This document shows, piece after piece, positions 19,568-29,428 of a DNA stretch of 64,000 bases. The notes under the pieces were generated by a model, which was not told the origin of the DNA, made no database searches, and was given only the letters and a program-made list of their open reading frames with translations. Position numbers and translations under genes: made by a program. The stretch comes from Antarcticibacterium sp. 1MA-6-2 (GTDB lineage Bacteria; Bacteroidota; Bacteroidia; Flavobacteriales; Flavobacteriaceae): the NCBI RefSeq assembly GCF_021535135.1, contig NZ_CP091036.1:1674001-1738000 (forward strand), in the 5' to 3' direction. How positions within the stretch are numbered: the first letter of the stretch is position 1; each line of letters begins with the position of its first letter.

Positions 19568-20700
19568 TTTATATCATTTCGGGGTAGTGCAAAACAAACT
19601 GTTTCTTCTGCATGTATTGAGTAATGATCAATGTATATTTTATATCCTAAATCAAGATTTAATATCCACTGAGGAATATTTACAAAATCTTCCAAACTAT
19701 GGTATATCGCAATTGCGAGCTTCGGGCGAAACTTTTTAATCGTAACAATAGCTCCTTCTAATGCTAACAATTCTGCACCTTCAATATCCATCTTGATAAA
19801 ATCCACTTTTGGAATTTTTCTTTGTTCTACCAGGTCGTCAATAGAAATAGAAGTTAAACTTCCTGTATGTCCTGGTAGCGGTTGTGAAGACACTCTACTT
19901 CCTGGACCATTTTCAACATAAAAATATTTTTCATCTGATTTATCAGCTGCGGGATGCTCAATCAATTCTACAATACCTCTAAATTGAGGGTTATGTTCTA
20001 AATTTTGACGGAATATTTGAATACTTGAAGGAATAAATTCAAACGAATATACTTTACCTTTCTTCCCAACCTTGTCAGCAAAGTACAAAGCTGTATCTCC
20101 CCAACAGGCACCAAGATCTAAAACAGTATCCCCTTCTTGAGCTCCAACAATGACCTCCTTTCCAACTTTATAGGCATATTGTTCTAAAATATAATCTACA
20201 GCAATTCCTTTTTCAGTAAAATAAAATTGCACATTGTAACCTATTGGCTTCAAATCACATTTTTTTAAAACAAAGTGTAGAAACTCAGGATCAATAGTGT
20301 CATTATTATCTACCAGGGATTTCGCAGTTTCTATAGCACTCCAATAGTCAGAATTATTGCGAGGTAATTTCACTTTTTTAAAACCTAAGAGTCTATAAAT
20401 TACCAGGCTTTTATATAAAATTTGATCTCTTGTGGAAAGGTTCTTTAAATTTTGATCAATTTGAGGTAAATACCCCTTAATCAGCCTATCCAGTTTCACT
20501 TTATACTTTTTATTGTTAAGGCCAAAAAGGTTTTTAATTGTTCTTTTCAAACCATTTTTACTAATGAAAAAATTTTGTTTTCTCTCTGTTTTTGAAAAGG
20601 GATATTTCCCAAATCTATATTCATCAAAGTTTTCTGCACCATAATTATTTCTAAGGGACCTTCGGATTTCCCTATGCAGAGCTTTTCTAGTTATACTCAT
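19564..20700 (-). CDS. FkbM-family SAM-dependent methyltransferase
   Basis: 378 residues. A C-terminal class I methyltransferase domain begins near residue 190: EGDTVLDLGACWGDTALYFA is the SAM-binding motif I, GKVYSFEFIPSS motif II, and VDFIKMDIEGAELLALEGAI the FkbM-typical post-motif. The first ~180 residues are a charged helical region of unknown role. FkbM enzymes usually O-methylate sugars. It sits between the ABC exporter ATPase and the aminotransferase, so it could cap or decorate the chain. Terminal methylation is a known export/length signal in some Wzm/Wzt systems, but that role here is only a suggestion. Confidence 0.85.
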   Translation of the reverse strand: MSITRKALHREIRRSLRNNYGAENFDEYRFGKYPFSKTERKQNFFISKNGLKRTIKNLFGLNNKKYKVKLDRLIKGYLPQIDQNLKNLSTRDQILYKSLVIYRLLGFKKVKLPRNNSDYWSAIETAKSLVDNNDTIDPEFLHFVLKKCDLKPIGYNVQFYFTEKGIAVDYILEQYAYKVGKEVIVGAQEGDTVLDLGACWGDTALYFADKVGKKGKVYSFEFIPSSIQIFRQNLEHNPQFRGIVELIEHPAADKSDEKYFYVENGPGSRVSSQPLPGHTGSLTSISIDDLVEQRKIPKVDFIKMDIEGAELLALEGAIVTIKKFRPKLAIAIYHSLEDFVNIPQWILNLDLGYKIYIDHYSIHAEETVCFALPRNDIK

Positions 20701-20727
20701 TTGCTCAAAATTTTTGGAGGTGTTTAG

Positions 20728-21966
20728 TTAGTCAGTAATTATTTCTGATCCCTTAGTGCATTTTATTTCAAGCAAATTAGATTCTAATAAGAAGGGAGTC
20801 CAGATTTGTTTAGGGTGTTCAATCATTAAGGTTATTGATTTGTGGATTTTATAGTACATATTAAATCCTAATCCTTCCGAAGCAGTGAAGGTTATATTAT
20901 ATATCCCTTTAGACAAATAAAGATTTTTCACCTCAAAGGAAAAAACAACATCAGAATTTGTCAATAGAGGATTAGAATTTTGCCCTTCGGGTATAATTTC
21001 AGCCACTGCTCTTTGCTCCTTATCATATACTGCTAAAGTGATAAAAGGCATTTTTTTTAGGGAAATGTTTGAAATTGTAATAGTCAGAACGATACTACTG
21101 CCCCAAGGAAGATGAAAAATTCCATCAGAACTGGCAGCATGTTCAATGACAGCACTTTTTAATCGGAGAGAATTATCTGTAAATACAACATCTGATTCCT
21201 CATTATTAAGAAATTTACTGTAATAGGAATCGATCCCTTTTGAAACATCTTCTCCTTGAAATTTAGACTCTCCCTTTTCCATTAATATTATTAGGCCGCA
21301 TATACGAGAAACCATCGGCATATTATGCGAAACAAATACTATTGCTGTATGGGGTAGTATCCTATCAATTGTTTTAAAACATTTTAAAACAAAACCTAAA
21401 TCACCAACCGCCAATACTTCATCAATGATTAATACATCAGGTTCCATTTGTGCTGCCACTGCAAACCCCAGGCGCACCTTCATTCCGCTGCTGTAATTTT
21501 GTACGGGCATATCAATAAATTCCCGAATCTCGGCAAAGTCTATTATTGTCTCAAGTTTTTCATTAATTTCCTTTCTGGAAAATCCTAAAATTGCGCCGTT
21601 GTTATAAATATTTTCTCTTCCAGTGAGAATAGGATTAAAACCAGCTCCCAATTCAATAAGTGCACCAACTTTCCCTTTTATAGTAACTTTTCCTGCATCT
21701 GGTTTTATTAACCCATTCAAAATTTTTAGTAGGGTTGATTTTCCTGCACCATTATGCCCGATTAGCCCAAGACACTCTCCGCGGCGAAGTTCAAAAGAAA
21801 TATCCTTTACCGCCCAGAATTCCTTATCCCGCAGTTGCCTTTCCTCTTTGTTGCCACTTAAATTACTGTATAGATCTTTTACTCCATACCACAGGCTGAT
21901 TTTCAGGTCCTTACAGAATTTTTTTGAAAGGCCCTCAACTTTTACCAGTACCTCCTTTTCTTCCAT
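20728..21966 (-). CDS. wzt: ABC-transporter ATPase for polysaccharide export (Wzt-like, with C-terminal carbohydrate-binding domain)
   Basis: About 412 residues. The ATPase domain has GLIGHNGAGKSTLLKILNGL (Walker A), NYSSGMKVRLGFAVAAQMEP (ABC signature) and DVLIIDEVLAVGD (Walker B). A further ~170-residue beta-rich domain begins after IDSYYSKFL and resembles the Wzt C-terminal domain that binds the terminal modification of the O-polysaccharide. ATG at 21966 is chosen because it lies two bases after the permease stop. The in-frame ATG upstream is inside the permease gene. Together with the permease it exports an undecaprenyl-linked glycan completed in the cytoplasm. Confidence 0.92.
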   Translation of the reverse strand: MEEKEVLVKVEGLSKKFCKDLKISLWYGVKDLYSNLSGNKEERQLRDKEFWAVKDISFELRRGECLGLIGHNGAGKSTLLKILNGLIKPDAGKVTIKGKVGALIELGAGFNPILTGRENIYNNGAILGFSRKEINEKLETIIDFAEIREFIDMPVQNYSSGMKVRLGFAVAAQMEPDVLIIDEVLAVGDLGFVLKCFKTIDRILPHTAIVFVSHNMPMVSRICGLIILMEKGESKFQGEDVSKGIDSYYSKFLNNEESDVVFTDNSLRLKSAVIEHAASSDGIFHLPWGSSIVLTITISNISLKKMPFITLAVYDKEQRAVAEIIPEGQNSNPLLTNSDVVFSFEVKNLYLSKGIYNITFTASEGLGFNMYYKIHKSITLMIEHPKQIWTPFLLESNLLEIKCTKGSEIITD

Positions 21967-21967
21967 A

Positions 21968-22810
21968 CTATGCACTTCGTTCAACAATAATAGGAATAGA
22001 TATCCGATAAGCCATAAGTGCTATAAAAAATAATGGTATACAAAAAGCCATGACAATTAAATAATAGGTGAGGAATTCGGGATTTGCTCCCACCAGCAAA
22101 TCCCGCCCTGTTAATATAACAGGAGTAAAAGGATTGGCCATCATTATCGTCCTCATTAATCCACTTTCAGGAATGGCATATACAACAGGCGTAATATACA
22201 TCAAAAGACTAAACCCCATTCCCACCACCTTTCCCACATCATTATAAAGCATACTTATTGGCGTAAGAAATAAACCAATTGTTATTCCAAAAAGCACCGC
22301 ACTAAAGATCACCAAAGGCAACAAAAAAAGGCTCCAGTGAAAACCCAGCCCAAAGAGAAATACAAAAACGATAAGCAAAAGGATTTTGACTGAGGCATTA
22401 AACAGTAATTTGTATATCCCCGAAATTATTAGTGCCTCCTTGGGGAAATTTATTTTACTCAACAGTCCACGAGCACTGTTAGTGCTGGTTGTAGGGGAAT
22501 TAATTGCTTCAGTAACAATAGACCATAAAAGTGTTCCCGAAAATGCGTAGACAGGATAAGGGATTCCTGTATCGGTTACCTGTACGGTTCCCGACAAATT
22601 CAAAAATATCCAAACTGCCGCGGTAGCCAAAGGTGTAATAAAAGCCCAAATAATCCCCAGGTAAGACTGCCTGTATTGTGCTTTAATATCACGCTCCGCC
22701 AACTGTCTGGAAAGAAATCTGGAATCCCAAATATCTGTAAGGCTTTGGGTTAGAAGCTTAATAAAAGAAATATTATTCTCTTTCTGATATATCCGGGACT
22801 CTAAAGGCAT
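21968..22810 (-). CDS. wzm: ABC-2 type polysaccharide export permease (Wzm-like)
   Basis: 280 residues with about six membrane segments. The start region LLTQSLTDIWDSRFLSRQLA and AERDIKAQYRQSYLGIIWAF are typical of Wzm/TagG permeases. A conserved NPFTPVILTGRDLLVG loop lies near residue 220. It forms the transmembrane channel energised by the ATPase encoded directly downstream. No other ABC polysaccharide permease is present in the window, so this should be the main exporter of the glycan made by the flanking genes. A 128-bp gap separates it from the methyltransferase gene upstream. Confidence 0.92.
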   Translation of the reverse strand: MPLESRIYQKENNISFIKLLTQSLTDIWDSRFLSRQLAERDIKAQYRQSYLGIIWAFITPLATAAVWIFLNLSGTVQVTDTGIPYPVYAFSGTLLWSIVTEAINSPTTSTNSARGLLSKINFPKEALIISGIYKLLFNASVKILLLIVFVFLFGLGFHWSLFLLPLVIFSAVLFGITIGLFLTPISMLYNDVGKVVGMGFSLLMYITPVVYAIPESGLMRTIMMANPFTPVILTGRDLLVGANPEFLTYYLIVMAFCIPLFFIALMAYRISIPIIVERSA

Positions 22811-22938
22811 TTTCTATTACAGTTCTTCTAGATTTGAGTTTCTAATTAATCTTAACAAGTTTATAATACTTATCTGCTGGTAATTGGTTCAACCTGTGTG
22901 GTTATAATGGCACAAAATACCACTCCATTTCTATTTTT

Positions 22939-23853
22939 TTATTCTAACTTTTCCAACCATAAGTTGCCACCAGTATTCTGATAACATAGTGGCAAATTTT
23001 TAAATGTTGTTTTGTGTAAAGCATGTAGATAAGAAGAAAAAAGCTTGATTTTAAAATCTGAATTATTCATTAAAAATGCTCTTAGCAAATAAATTTCATT
23101 CCAATTTCTCCCTTCATTAACCCATGGCCTAGGATATTCAAACGGGTAAAAAATATCGTGAAAGTGGATAAATACACCTTTTCTTATACGTGGCAAGATA
23201 TTAAATAATATATGGTTTACATCACTTCCGGTTTTAGATACATGTGAACTGTCAATGAATAAAAAATCTCCCGCCTGGAGATCTTCAAATATCTCATGTG
23301 GTACATTTTGAACTTTTTGTTCCAGGATGAGGATATTGTTCAAATCTTTCTTTTTTAATAGAGATTTTAATCTTGTGGGGAAAGGTTCAATAAAAGTCAG
23401 GTTAATGGAACTATCAAAAAATAGTTTATTTGTATCAGCCATTAAGGCTGATGAAAACCCAGAGCCAATTTCAATTATTCGTTTCGGCTTAAAATGCCTG
23501 ATCATGGAATATAAGAATATTCCATCGGTGTATGAATAGTAGATATTTTTAAAGTAATAGCTTAGCCCTTCACTTGCTTCATCAGACCATGGTATGTCAA
23601 AATAACATTTTTGAAATTCCCTAACCAGTTCAATTTGCTCCTGATTATTAAAATCTATACCTTTTAATTCTGTTGGATCTTTATTGGTCCATAAATTTTC
23701 ATTTTCCTTTACCTCATTCCAATCTACAATTGGTGAATAAAAATGTCCCGCAGGAAACTTTGATTGTATACTAAGTTTATACAATGTTCTCACGTAAGGA
23801 AGCTTATTAAGATAGTCCTTAAATGCTTTTTTGATCTGCTTTTTGTTTATCAA
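22939..23853 (-). CDS. Class I SAM-dependent methyltransferase
   Basis: 304 residues. PKRIIEIGSGFSSALMADTN (about residue 123) is SAM-binding motif I, and DFLFIDSSHVSKTGSDVNHI (about residue 197) gives the acidic and histidine residues usual in the Methyltransf_24-type family found in polysaccharide clusters. GVFIHFHDIFYPFEYP follows. The substrate is probably a sugar or glycan. There is no signal peptide, so it acts in the cytoplasm. It is the second of a run of three methyltransferase genes (25568 to 22939). Confidence 0.82.
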   Translation of the reverse strand: MINKKQIKKAFKDYLNKLPYVRTLYKLSIQSKFPAGHFYSPIVDWNEVKENENLWTNKDPTELKGIDFNNQEQIELVREFQKCYFDIPWSDEASEGLSYYFKNIYYSYTDGIFLYSMIRHFKPKRIIEIGSGFSSALMADTNKLFFDSSINLTFIEPFPTRLKSLLKKKDLNNILILEQKVQNVPHEIFEDLQAGDFLFIDSSHVSKTGSDVNHILFNILPRIRKGVFIHFHDIFYPFEYPRPWVNEGRNWNEIYLLRAFLMNNSDFKIKLFSSYLHALHKTTFKNLPLCYQNTGGNLWLEKLE

Positions 23854-23909
23854 ATCTAAAAATGAAAAGGTTATTGGAAATGCTTAAAAATTTGTTTCTA
23901 TTATTATTG

Positions 23910-24713
23910 CTAGAGTTTTCTGTTGATCCCAATAGTTAAATCCCCATTTTCAAGAAGGTAAAAATCATGGTCTTTTAATTTTTGATAAATAACCTGTCTG
24001 ATTTGAAACTCATCATGTATTTCTATTGCCAGCACTTGAGTAATATCCAAAAACGATAAATCACTTTTTTCACTAAAAATAAATCTTTCAGCTCCTTCTA
24101 TGTCTATTTTTAACAAGGAAATATATTTAAGCTTATTCTCGCGAATTATTTCATTTAAAGATTTACCCATAATGTCACCTGAAGAATCAGGTTCAGTCGA
24201 GAATGACCAGTCTTTGCCGTCCCTAAAATCCCTCTTTAAGATAAAAGTTCCACCACCTTCAGCACCCAAAGCACAATTATATAACTTTAATTTGTCCGAG
24301 GGTATATTGCTTGTATTTTTTACTATCATTTGAAAATTTTCATCTTCCGGCTCAATTAAAAAAAATTTTGAATTTTTCAATTTGTTATAAAGAAAGAGAG
24401 TGGTGTAGCCGACGTTCGCCCCCGCATCAATAATGACATTTTCCGACCCGGTCGAATTTAGTAATAACATCTTTAGAACAAGGTCGTAATCTCTCTTATT
24501 AAAGATCTGGTGAAAGACCTTTATATCACTATGGAGAGAATTGCGGACTTTCAACTCTATGTCACCTGAAAGGATTACTTTGTAGTGGCTTCCCATCTCT
24601 TCAAATTCCAGAACTTCTTTCGATGTCCGCAGTAGGTTTTCAAGCACATCCTTCTCAGAATATTTAGCTGGAAATAAAATACGATAAATTTTTTTAATTT
24701 TCTTATATGACAT
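23910..24713 (-). CDS. FkbM-family methyltransferase
   Basis: 267 residues. ENVIIDAGANVGYTTLFLYN (about residue 91) is SAM-binding motif I, SKFFLIEPEDENFQMI motif II, and YISLLKIDIEGAERFIFSEK (about residue 195) the FkbM hallmark. Compared with the 378-residue FkbM protein at 19564 it lacks the long N-terminal extension. It should O-methylate a sugar hydroxyl. It is 10 bp downstream of the preceding methyltransferase gene, so the two are co-transcribed. Confidence 0.87.
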   Translation of the reverse strand: MSYKKIKKIYRILFPAKYSEKDVLENLLRTSKEVLEFEEMGSHYKVILSGDIELKVRNSLHSDIKVFHQIFNKRDYDLVLKMLLLNSTGSENVIIDAGANVGYTTLFLYNKLKNSKFFLIEPEDENFQMIVKNTSNIPSDKLKLYNCALGAEGGGTFILKRDFRDGKDWSFSTEPDSSGDIMGKSLNEIIRENKLKYISLLKIDIEGAERFIFSEKSDLSFLDITQVLAIEIHDEFQIRQVIYQKLKDHDFYLLENGDLTIGINRKL

Positions 24714-24723
24714 TGCCAGAATT

Positions 24724-25568
24724 CTACAGTGGTTTGCTATAAACGATTAATTGGCTTCGGGAAAATGAACGGTTTAGAACCGCTGGTAACCAAACTTCAG
24801 CTCTCAAAGCCTTTCGCCTGAATTCTTCCCTTTTCTTTCCCCACTTCATTAAGCGGCTAAATCGTTCTAAAGTTCCCACAGGATGAGTGCTCACCTCACT
24901 AAAAAATTTGTGCCCCAATTTTTCCCAGTGCCGGGAACTAAAACTTCGATCAGGATGTGGATCTTCCTCCTTCCATTTCGCAAAATCTCGTTTATTAAAT
25001 TTGGAGGGGCGACCTTTTACAGGAATGTACCACCTTAAATCATCAAGCAATTTTGAATTCACAGCAGGTTCGAAAAAACGGGCTTCTCCGTCGTCTTTAA
25101 GAAGCCGAGCCGTTTCCTTAACGAAAAGCTCTTCCACAGGGAGTGTAAGGTGATGTAAAAAAGCTTTTCCTACCACAAAGTCAAAAGACCCTGCAGGCAA
25201 CTCATTCTTCAGGAAATCCCCCTCCACAAATTTGATTGGGTAATTAAATTCAAAGTTTTCGTTCACCCGTTTTACAATATCACCACTGGAAGCAGCTATG
25301 TCATTAGCATAAACGTTGGCTCCAAGAGCAGCCATAACAGCAGCATTGGTACAATCCCCGCAACCCATTTCTAATATTTTTTTCCCTTTGATCCTATTTC
25401 GAAAATCATGCTTGTAAAGACCAAACCAGCTGGTTTCTGTAGTCGTAGCATTTTCCAAAAAGCATCCAAATGATTAATCCAGTACAGAATATTCTTTATG
25501 TTATAATTGGCATAAAGCTTTTCATAGTGATCTATATTCTTTTGCTGATTTTGCTCGTCTGATGTCAT
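24724..25568 (-). CDS. Class I SAM-dependent methyltransferase (homopolymer frameshift at 25457)
   Basis: The main part begins with KKILEMGCGDCTNAAVMAAL (motif I), followed by VYANDIAASSGDI, FDFVVGKAFLHHLTLPVEEL and EARFFEPAVNSKLLDDLRWY, a Methyltransf_11/25-type domain. The N-terminal 40 residues (EQNQQKNIDHYEKLYANYNI) are in another frame. Adding one base to the A5 run at 25457-25461 joins them as NHLDAFLENATTT and yields about 281 residues. It is an ordinary homopolymer slip. It is the first gene of the three-methyltransferase run, 142 bp from the pyruvyltransferase gene upstream. Confidence 0.82.
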
Positions 25569-25710
25569 AATTTTTATATATCACTAAAAAACTTTAAAAA
25601 AATCCGCATTTCTGAATGTAATTCAACTAAAGAAAATTATAGCTTCGCCTTTTCAGTCCCAATTGTGTTTTTTCCGGGATGAAATAATTTTTATTCCCCA
25701 AAAATAGAAT

Positions 25711-26568
25711 TCATTCACTTCTAAAGGGGCAAGCAATTAATAAATCTTTCTGCAGTCGCTCCAATACTTCCCATTCCGGCTGAGCGGGAAATTTATTCAG
25801 TAACTCTTCAAGTTCTTCAAGGCTTAATCTTTCTCGTAGGAACTGCGGTTGATAAACCTGTAATTCTACTGATTCCATATAATCGGTGAATTTTATTCCA
25901 TCACCAAAAAGTTTATCAGAAAATTCCACCCATACGCAAGGGGTTCTATAGGCATGAGAAACAATTAATCCATGGAGGGAAGAGGAAATAGTTTTCTCGC
26001 ATTGCAGGATCTCGTGGGTAACTTCCTCCACATTTAAAGTCATGAGATCAATAACTAAAATTTCAGTCTGGTCTTGGTATGTCTTTGCTACATTTTTATA
26101 ATCATGGTAATGTGGAATTATACCCAGCTTATATTTCTTTTCTTCTTCAGGTTTAAAATACAATGGTAGAAGCAAAGCAGGATCTCCATATACAGGAGGA
26201 CACTTATATCCCAAATTCAATAAATAATTCCTTGTTCTTGGCCCACGTACAGCTCTAAAATCGGCATCGGCAGTTTTCTGTTTTTGATCTATTATACCAC
26301 TACCCCAAATTACGCTATCTTTAGTTGCATGGTGAATGATGCTGCCTATTGCTAAATAATTCATTTTGTTCCACTTATACCAGGGCTGCTTCTTGGGATG
26401 AACCCATCGTACAGGCGTACCTGAAATTTTCTCCACCAGATATTCCGAAAGTAGATCCCCGTAATTCTCTTTATCTTTAAAAATAAACTTTCTTTCGCTC
26501 CAGTAAAAAAGAGGAAGAGGCTCGTCTTTTAATAATTTAATTTTATTGCTCAAGGGCATCAAAAACAT
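25711..26568 (-). CDS. Polysaccharide pyruvyl transferase family protein
   Basis: About 285 residues from the ATG at 26568 (an ATG at 26607 is also possible; longer versions run into the divergent gene). NYGDLLSEYLVEKISGTPVR, IGSIIHHATKDSVIWGSGII and TISSSLHGLIVSHAYRTPCV are the marks of the PS_pyruv_trans family, GT-B-like enzymes that move pyruvate from PEP to a sugar to form a ketal. VRGPRTRNYLLNLGY and YGDPALLLP are also typical. Pyruvylation adds negative charge to the glycan. The gene is divergent from the GT-B-like gene at 26716. Confidence 0.88.
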   Translation of the reverse strand: MFLMPLSNKIKLLKDEPLPLFYWSERKFIFKDKENYGDLLSEYLVEKISGTPVRWVHPKKQPWYKWNKMNYLAIGSIIHHATKDSVIWGSGIIDQKQKTADADFRAVRGPRTRNYLLNLGYKCPPVYGDPALLLPLYFKPEEEKKYKLGIIPHYHDYKNVAKTYQDQTEILVIDLMTLNVEEVTHEILQCEKTISSSLHGLIVSHAYRTPCVWVEFSDKLFGDGIKFTDYMESVELQVYQPQFLRERLSLEELEELLNKFPAQPEWEVLERLQKDLLIACPFRSE

Positions 26569-26715
26569 TTTATTGCGTCTGCCAATTCTGTTGGAGATGA
26601 CGATCATCTCTATTGCAATAGTAACTTCTTTCTTTTTTTGTTGCAAGTTTTTGACAAAGAACCACAAAAACAAAGTTGTAAAGAGCAATGGCGGTTTTTA
26701 TATATTTGGATCTTC

Positions 26716-28121
26716 ATGAAGAACAAAAAAATTTTTATCCTCCTCCCTGATGGTATCGGCTTAAGAAATTTCGCCTTTACTTCCTTTGTAGAACTTGGAA
26801 AGCAAATGGACTGGGAAGTTATTTTTTGGAATCATACACCCTTTGATCTTCAGGAATTAGGATATAAAGAAATCAAATTAGAAGGAAAGCCCCGTGCAAA
26901 GACAGATCTGCTAAAGCGAGCTAAAATAGAAGTCGAACTAAATTATTTTACCAGGAAGTTTGATGACCAGGTTTTTCAGACTTATAAATTCAATAACTCC
27001 AAAAAAGGTTTGAAGACGAGGGTAAAGAATATTCTGGTTTCGGTATACTCGAAATACAATTCGGGAGAAAAAGGGCTGCAACTCTTAAGGAATAAAATGC
27101 AAGCTTCTGAACGAAAAGGAGCATTCTATCTGCATTGTAAACAAGTTTTGGAGAGAGAACAACCTGATTTTATTTTTTGTACCAATCAGCGTCCAGTAAC
27201 TGCCATTGCTCCATTAACAGCAGCTCAGGATCTTAAGATTCCTTCAGGTAGTTTTATATTTTCCTGGGACAATCTTCCCAAAGCAACCATTGTTGTGCAG
27301 CCAGATCATTATTTCGTTTGGAGCGATCATATGAAACAGGAGTTATTGAACTATTATCCTTTTATTGGTTCCGAGAAAATTCATGTCACTTAAGCAGTCC
27401 GCAATTTGAACCGCATTTTGATCCTCTTTTGAGAATGAGCAAAGAAGATTTTTTTAAGGATTATAACCTGGATATTAGCAAAAAATATATATGTTTTAGC
27501 GGAGATGACATCACCACCTGTCCTGATGATCAACATTATTTAAATGATGTCGCCGAGGCAGTCGAGGAATTAAATAGAACAGGAAAGTATAATCTTGGAA
27601 TAATCTTTCGCAGGTGTCCCGTCGATTTTTCTGACCGTTATGACAAAGTACTGGAAAAACATAGAAATCTAATAGTCTCATTAGCACCTGAATGGAAACA
27701 ATTAGGGAGTAGCTGGAATGCGACATTACCTACTAAGGAGGATTTAAAATTACAAATTAATACGATCCTTTATACGGAAGCTGTTGTAAACCTGGCATCT
27801 TCAATGGTTTTTGATTATGCTGTTTTTGACAAGCCCTGCCTCTATTTAAATTACAATGTCTCAAATAAAGAAGATGAAAACTGGAACCCACAGAAGGTAT
27901 ATAATTTTGTGCATTTTAGATCAATGCCCTCTGGAGATGAGGTGATCTGGCTAAGATCCAAAGAAAAAATTGCCTTTAAATTGGAATTGGCTTTAGAAGA
28001 TTCACGGGAAACAGTAAATGGAGCAAAAAACTGGTTTGAAAAAATTAATCTTTTTCCCGCACAAAACGCATCCGAAAGAATTTGGAAGGAAATAGAAGAA
28101 ATAGGAAACAAATGCACTTAG
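26716..28121 (+). CDS. GT-B-like protein of polysaccharide locus (frame broken at 27388)
   Basis: Two in-frame blocks join to about 467 residues when the ACTTAAGC at 27388-27395 is restored to ACCGGC, giving KIHVTGSPQFEPHFDPLLRM. A GSPQFE-type turn at the domain junction is typical of GT-B proteins related to CDP-glycerol and capsule glycosyltransferases. The N-terminus, KKIFILLPDGIGLRNFAFTS, is a plausible first Rossmann strand. The second half has INTILYTEAVVNLASSMVFD, then YAVFDKPCLYLNYNV, resembling the nucleotide-binding side. I cannot name the family or donor. ATG at 26716 is chosen because homology starts there. It overlaps the next gene by 10 bp. Confidence 0.68.
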
Positions 28122-29273
28122 GTTTTCTCACTCCGGAATACCCCCATCTTCTATCTACTTTCTCAGGCGGGTTGGGAACCAGTATTAAACACATTGTAGA
28201 AACTCTGGTGGATAAGGGGGTAATTGTTACTGTCTTTGTTTATGGGCAACAACAGGATAAAATCTTTACAGAGAAAGGAGTCCATTTTCATTTCATAAGA
28301 CAACGGAAGTATAAAGCCCTCGGCTGGTATTTTCATCGCAAATTTCTTCAAAATTATCTAAATAAAGCTATCACAGAAAATGAAATAGACTTCGTAGAAG
28401 CACCCGATTGGACGGGAATTACTGCTTTTATGAAGCTCCAGTGTCCGTTGGTGATAAGAATGAATGGTAGCGACGCCTATTTCTGCAAGCTGGAAAAGCG
28501 GCCACAAAAGAAAAAAAATTTCTGGTTCGAAAAAATTGCACTAAAAGGAGCAGATTATCTTCTCTCAGTGAGTCAATTCACAGCAGACAAAACTGCTTCT
28601 ATTTTCCATTTAAAAAAGGAAATAAAAGTCATTCCCAATTCAGTAGACGCAGCCTTTTTTAGTCCCCGTATTACTGCCATTTCACCTCACACCATCTTAT
28701 ACTTCGGTAGTATAATTAGAAAAAAGGGGGTACTGGAACTTGCGGAAATTTTTAATCTAATAGTAGAAATAAAACCTGAGGCCCGGCTAATTTTCGCCGG
28801 GAGAGATGTAAATGACAAACTTACCTAGTAAACCTACTCAAAAACTGATAGAAAATAAGCTTTCCCCGGCAGCAAGAAGTAATGTGGTATGGACGGGAGT
28901 TTTACCCTATGAAAAAGTACTTGACCAAATAGCTGTGGCTAATGTAGTAGTACTTCCCAGCTTCGCCGAAGCTCTGCCAATGACCTGGATTGAGGCTATG
29001 GCAATGGAGAAAGCCTTGGTAACTTCAGATATAGGATGGGCGAAGGAAGTAATGATAGACGGGAAGACGGGGTTTACTGTAGCTCCAAAAGATCATCGCC
29101 TCTATTCAGAAAAAATTCTTCAGCTATTAAATGATCCCGCCCTTGCTTTACAAATGGGAAAAGCGGCAAGACAGCAGGTGGTGAGGAAATTTTCAACAGA
29201 GGTGGTTGTGAAGAAGAATATTGATTTTTACGAAGGAGTGGTCAGTGGACGGAGGTCGGAGGGCAGGCGGTAG
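28112..29273 (+). CDS. GT4 family glycosyltransferase (frame broken at 28823)
   Basis: The N-terminal part, MHLGFLTPEYPHLLSTFSGG and LGTSIKHIVETL, shows the GT4 acceptor domain with its GG loop. HTILYFGSIIRKKGVLELAE begins the donor domain, and VVLPSFAEALPMTWIEAMAM carries the E-x7-E motif. The frame breaks at 28823-28829, which reads ACCTAGT. Restoring ACCGGT gives DKLTGKPTQKL and about 386 residues. The last residues (VVSGRRSEGRR) are encoded by a GTGGxC-type heptamer repeat, so the original C-terminus probably ended earlier. The start overlaps the preceding gene by 10 bp. Confidence 0.83.
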
Positions 29274-29428
29274 ACGGTTAATTTGTGCTTAAGGTTTGTA
29301 TATTGTATAATGTACATTGCAGTATATTATATCAAGTGGAAAGTTTGAAGGTTGGAAAGAATGGGAAACCTTACGGTGAACAATGAACGCTCAACAATAA
29401 AAAACAAACGGGCGAAGGCCAAGAGAAG

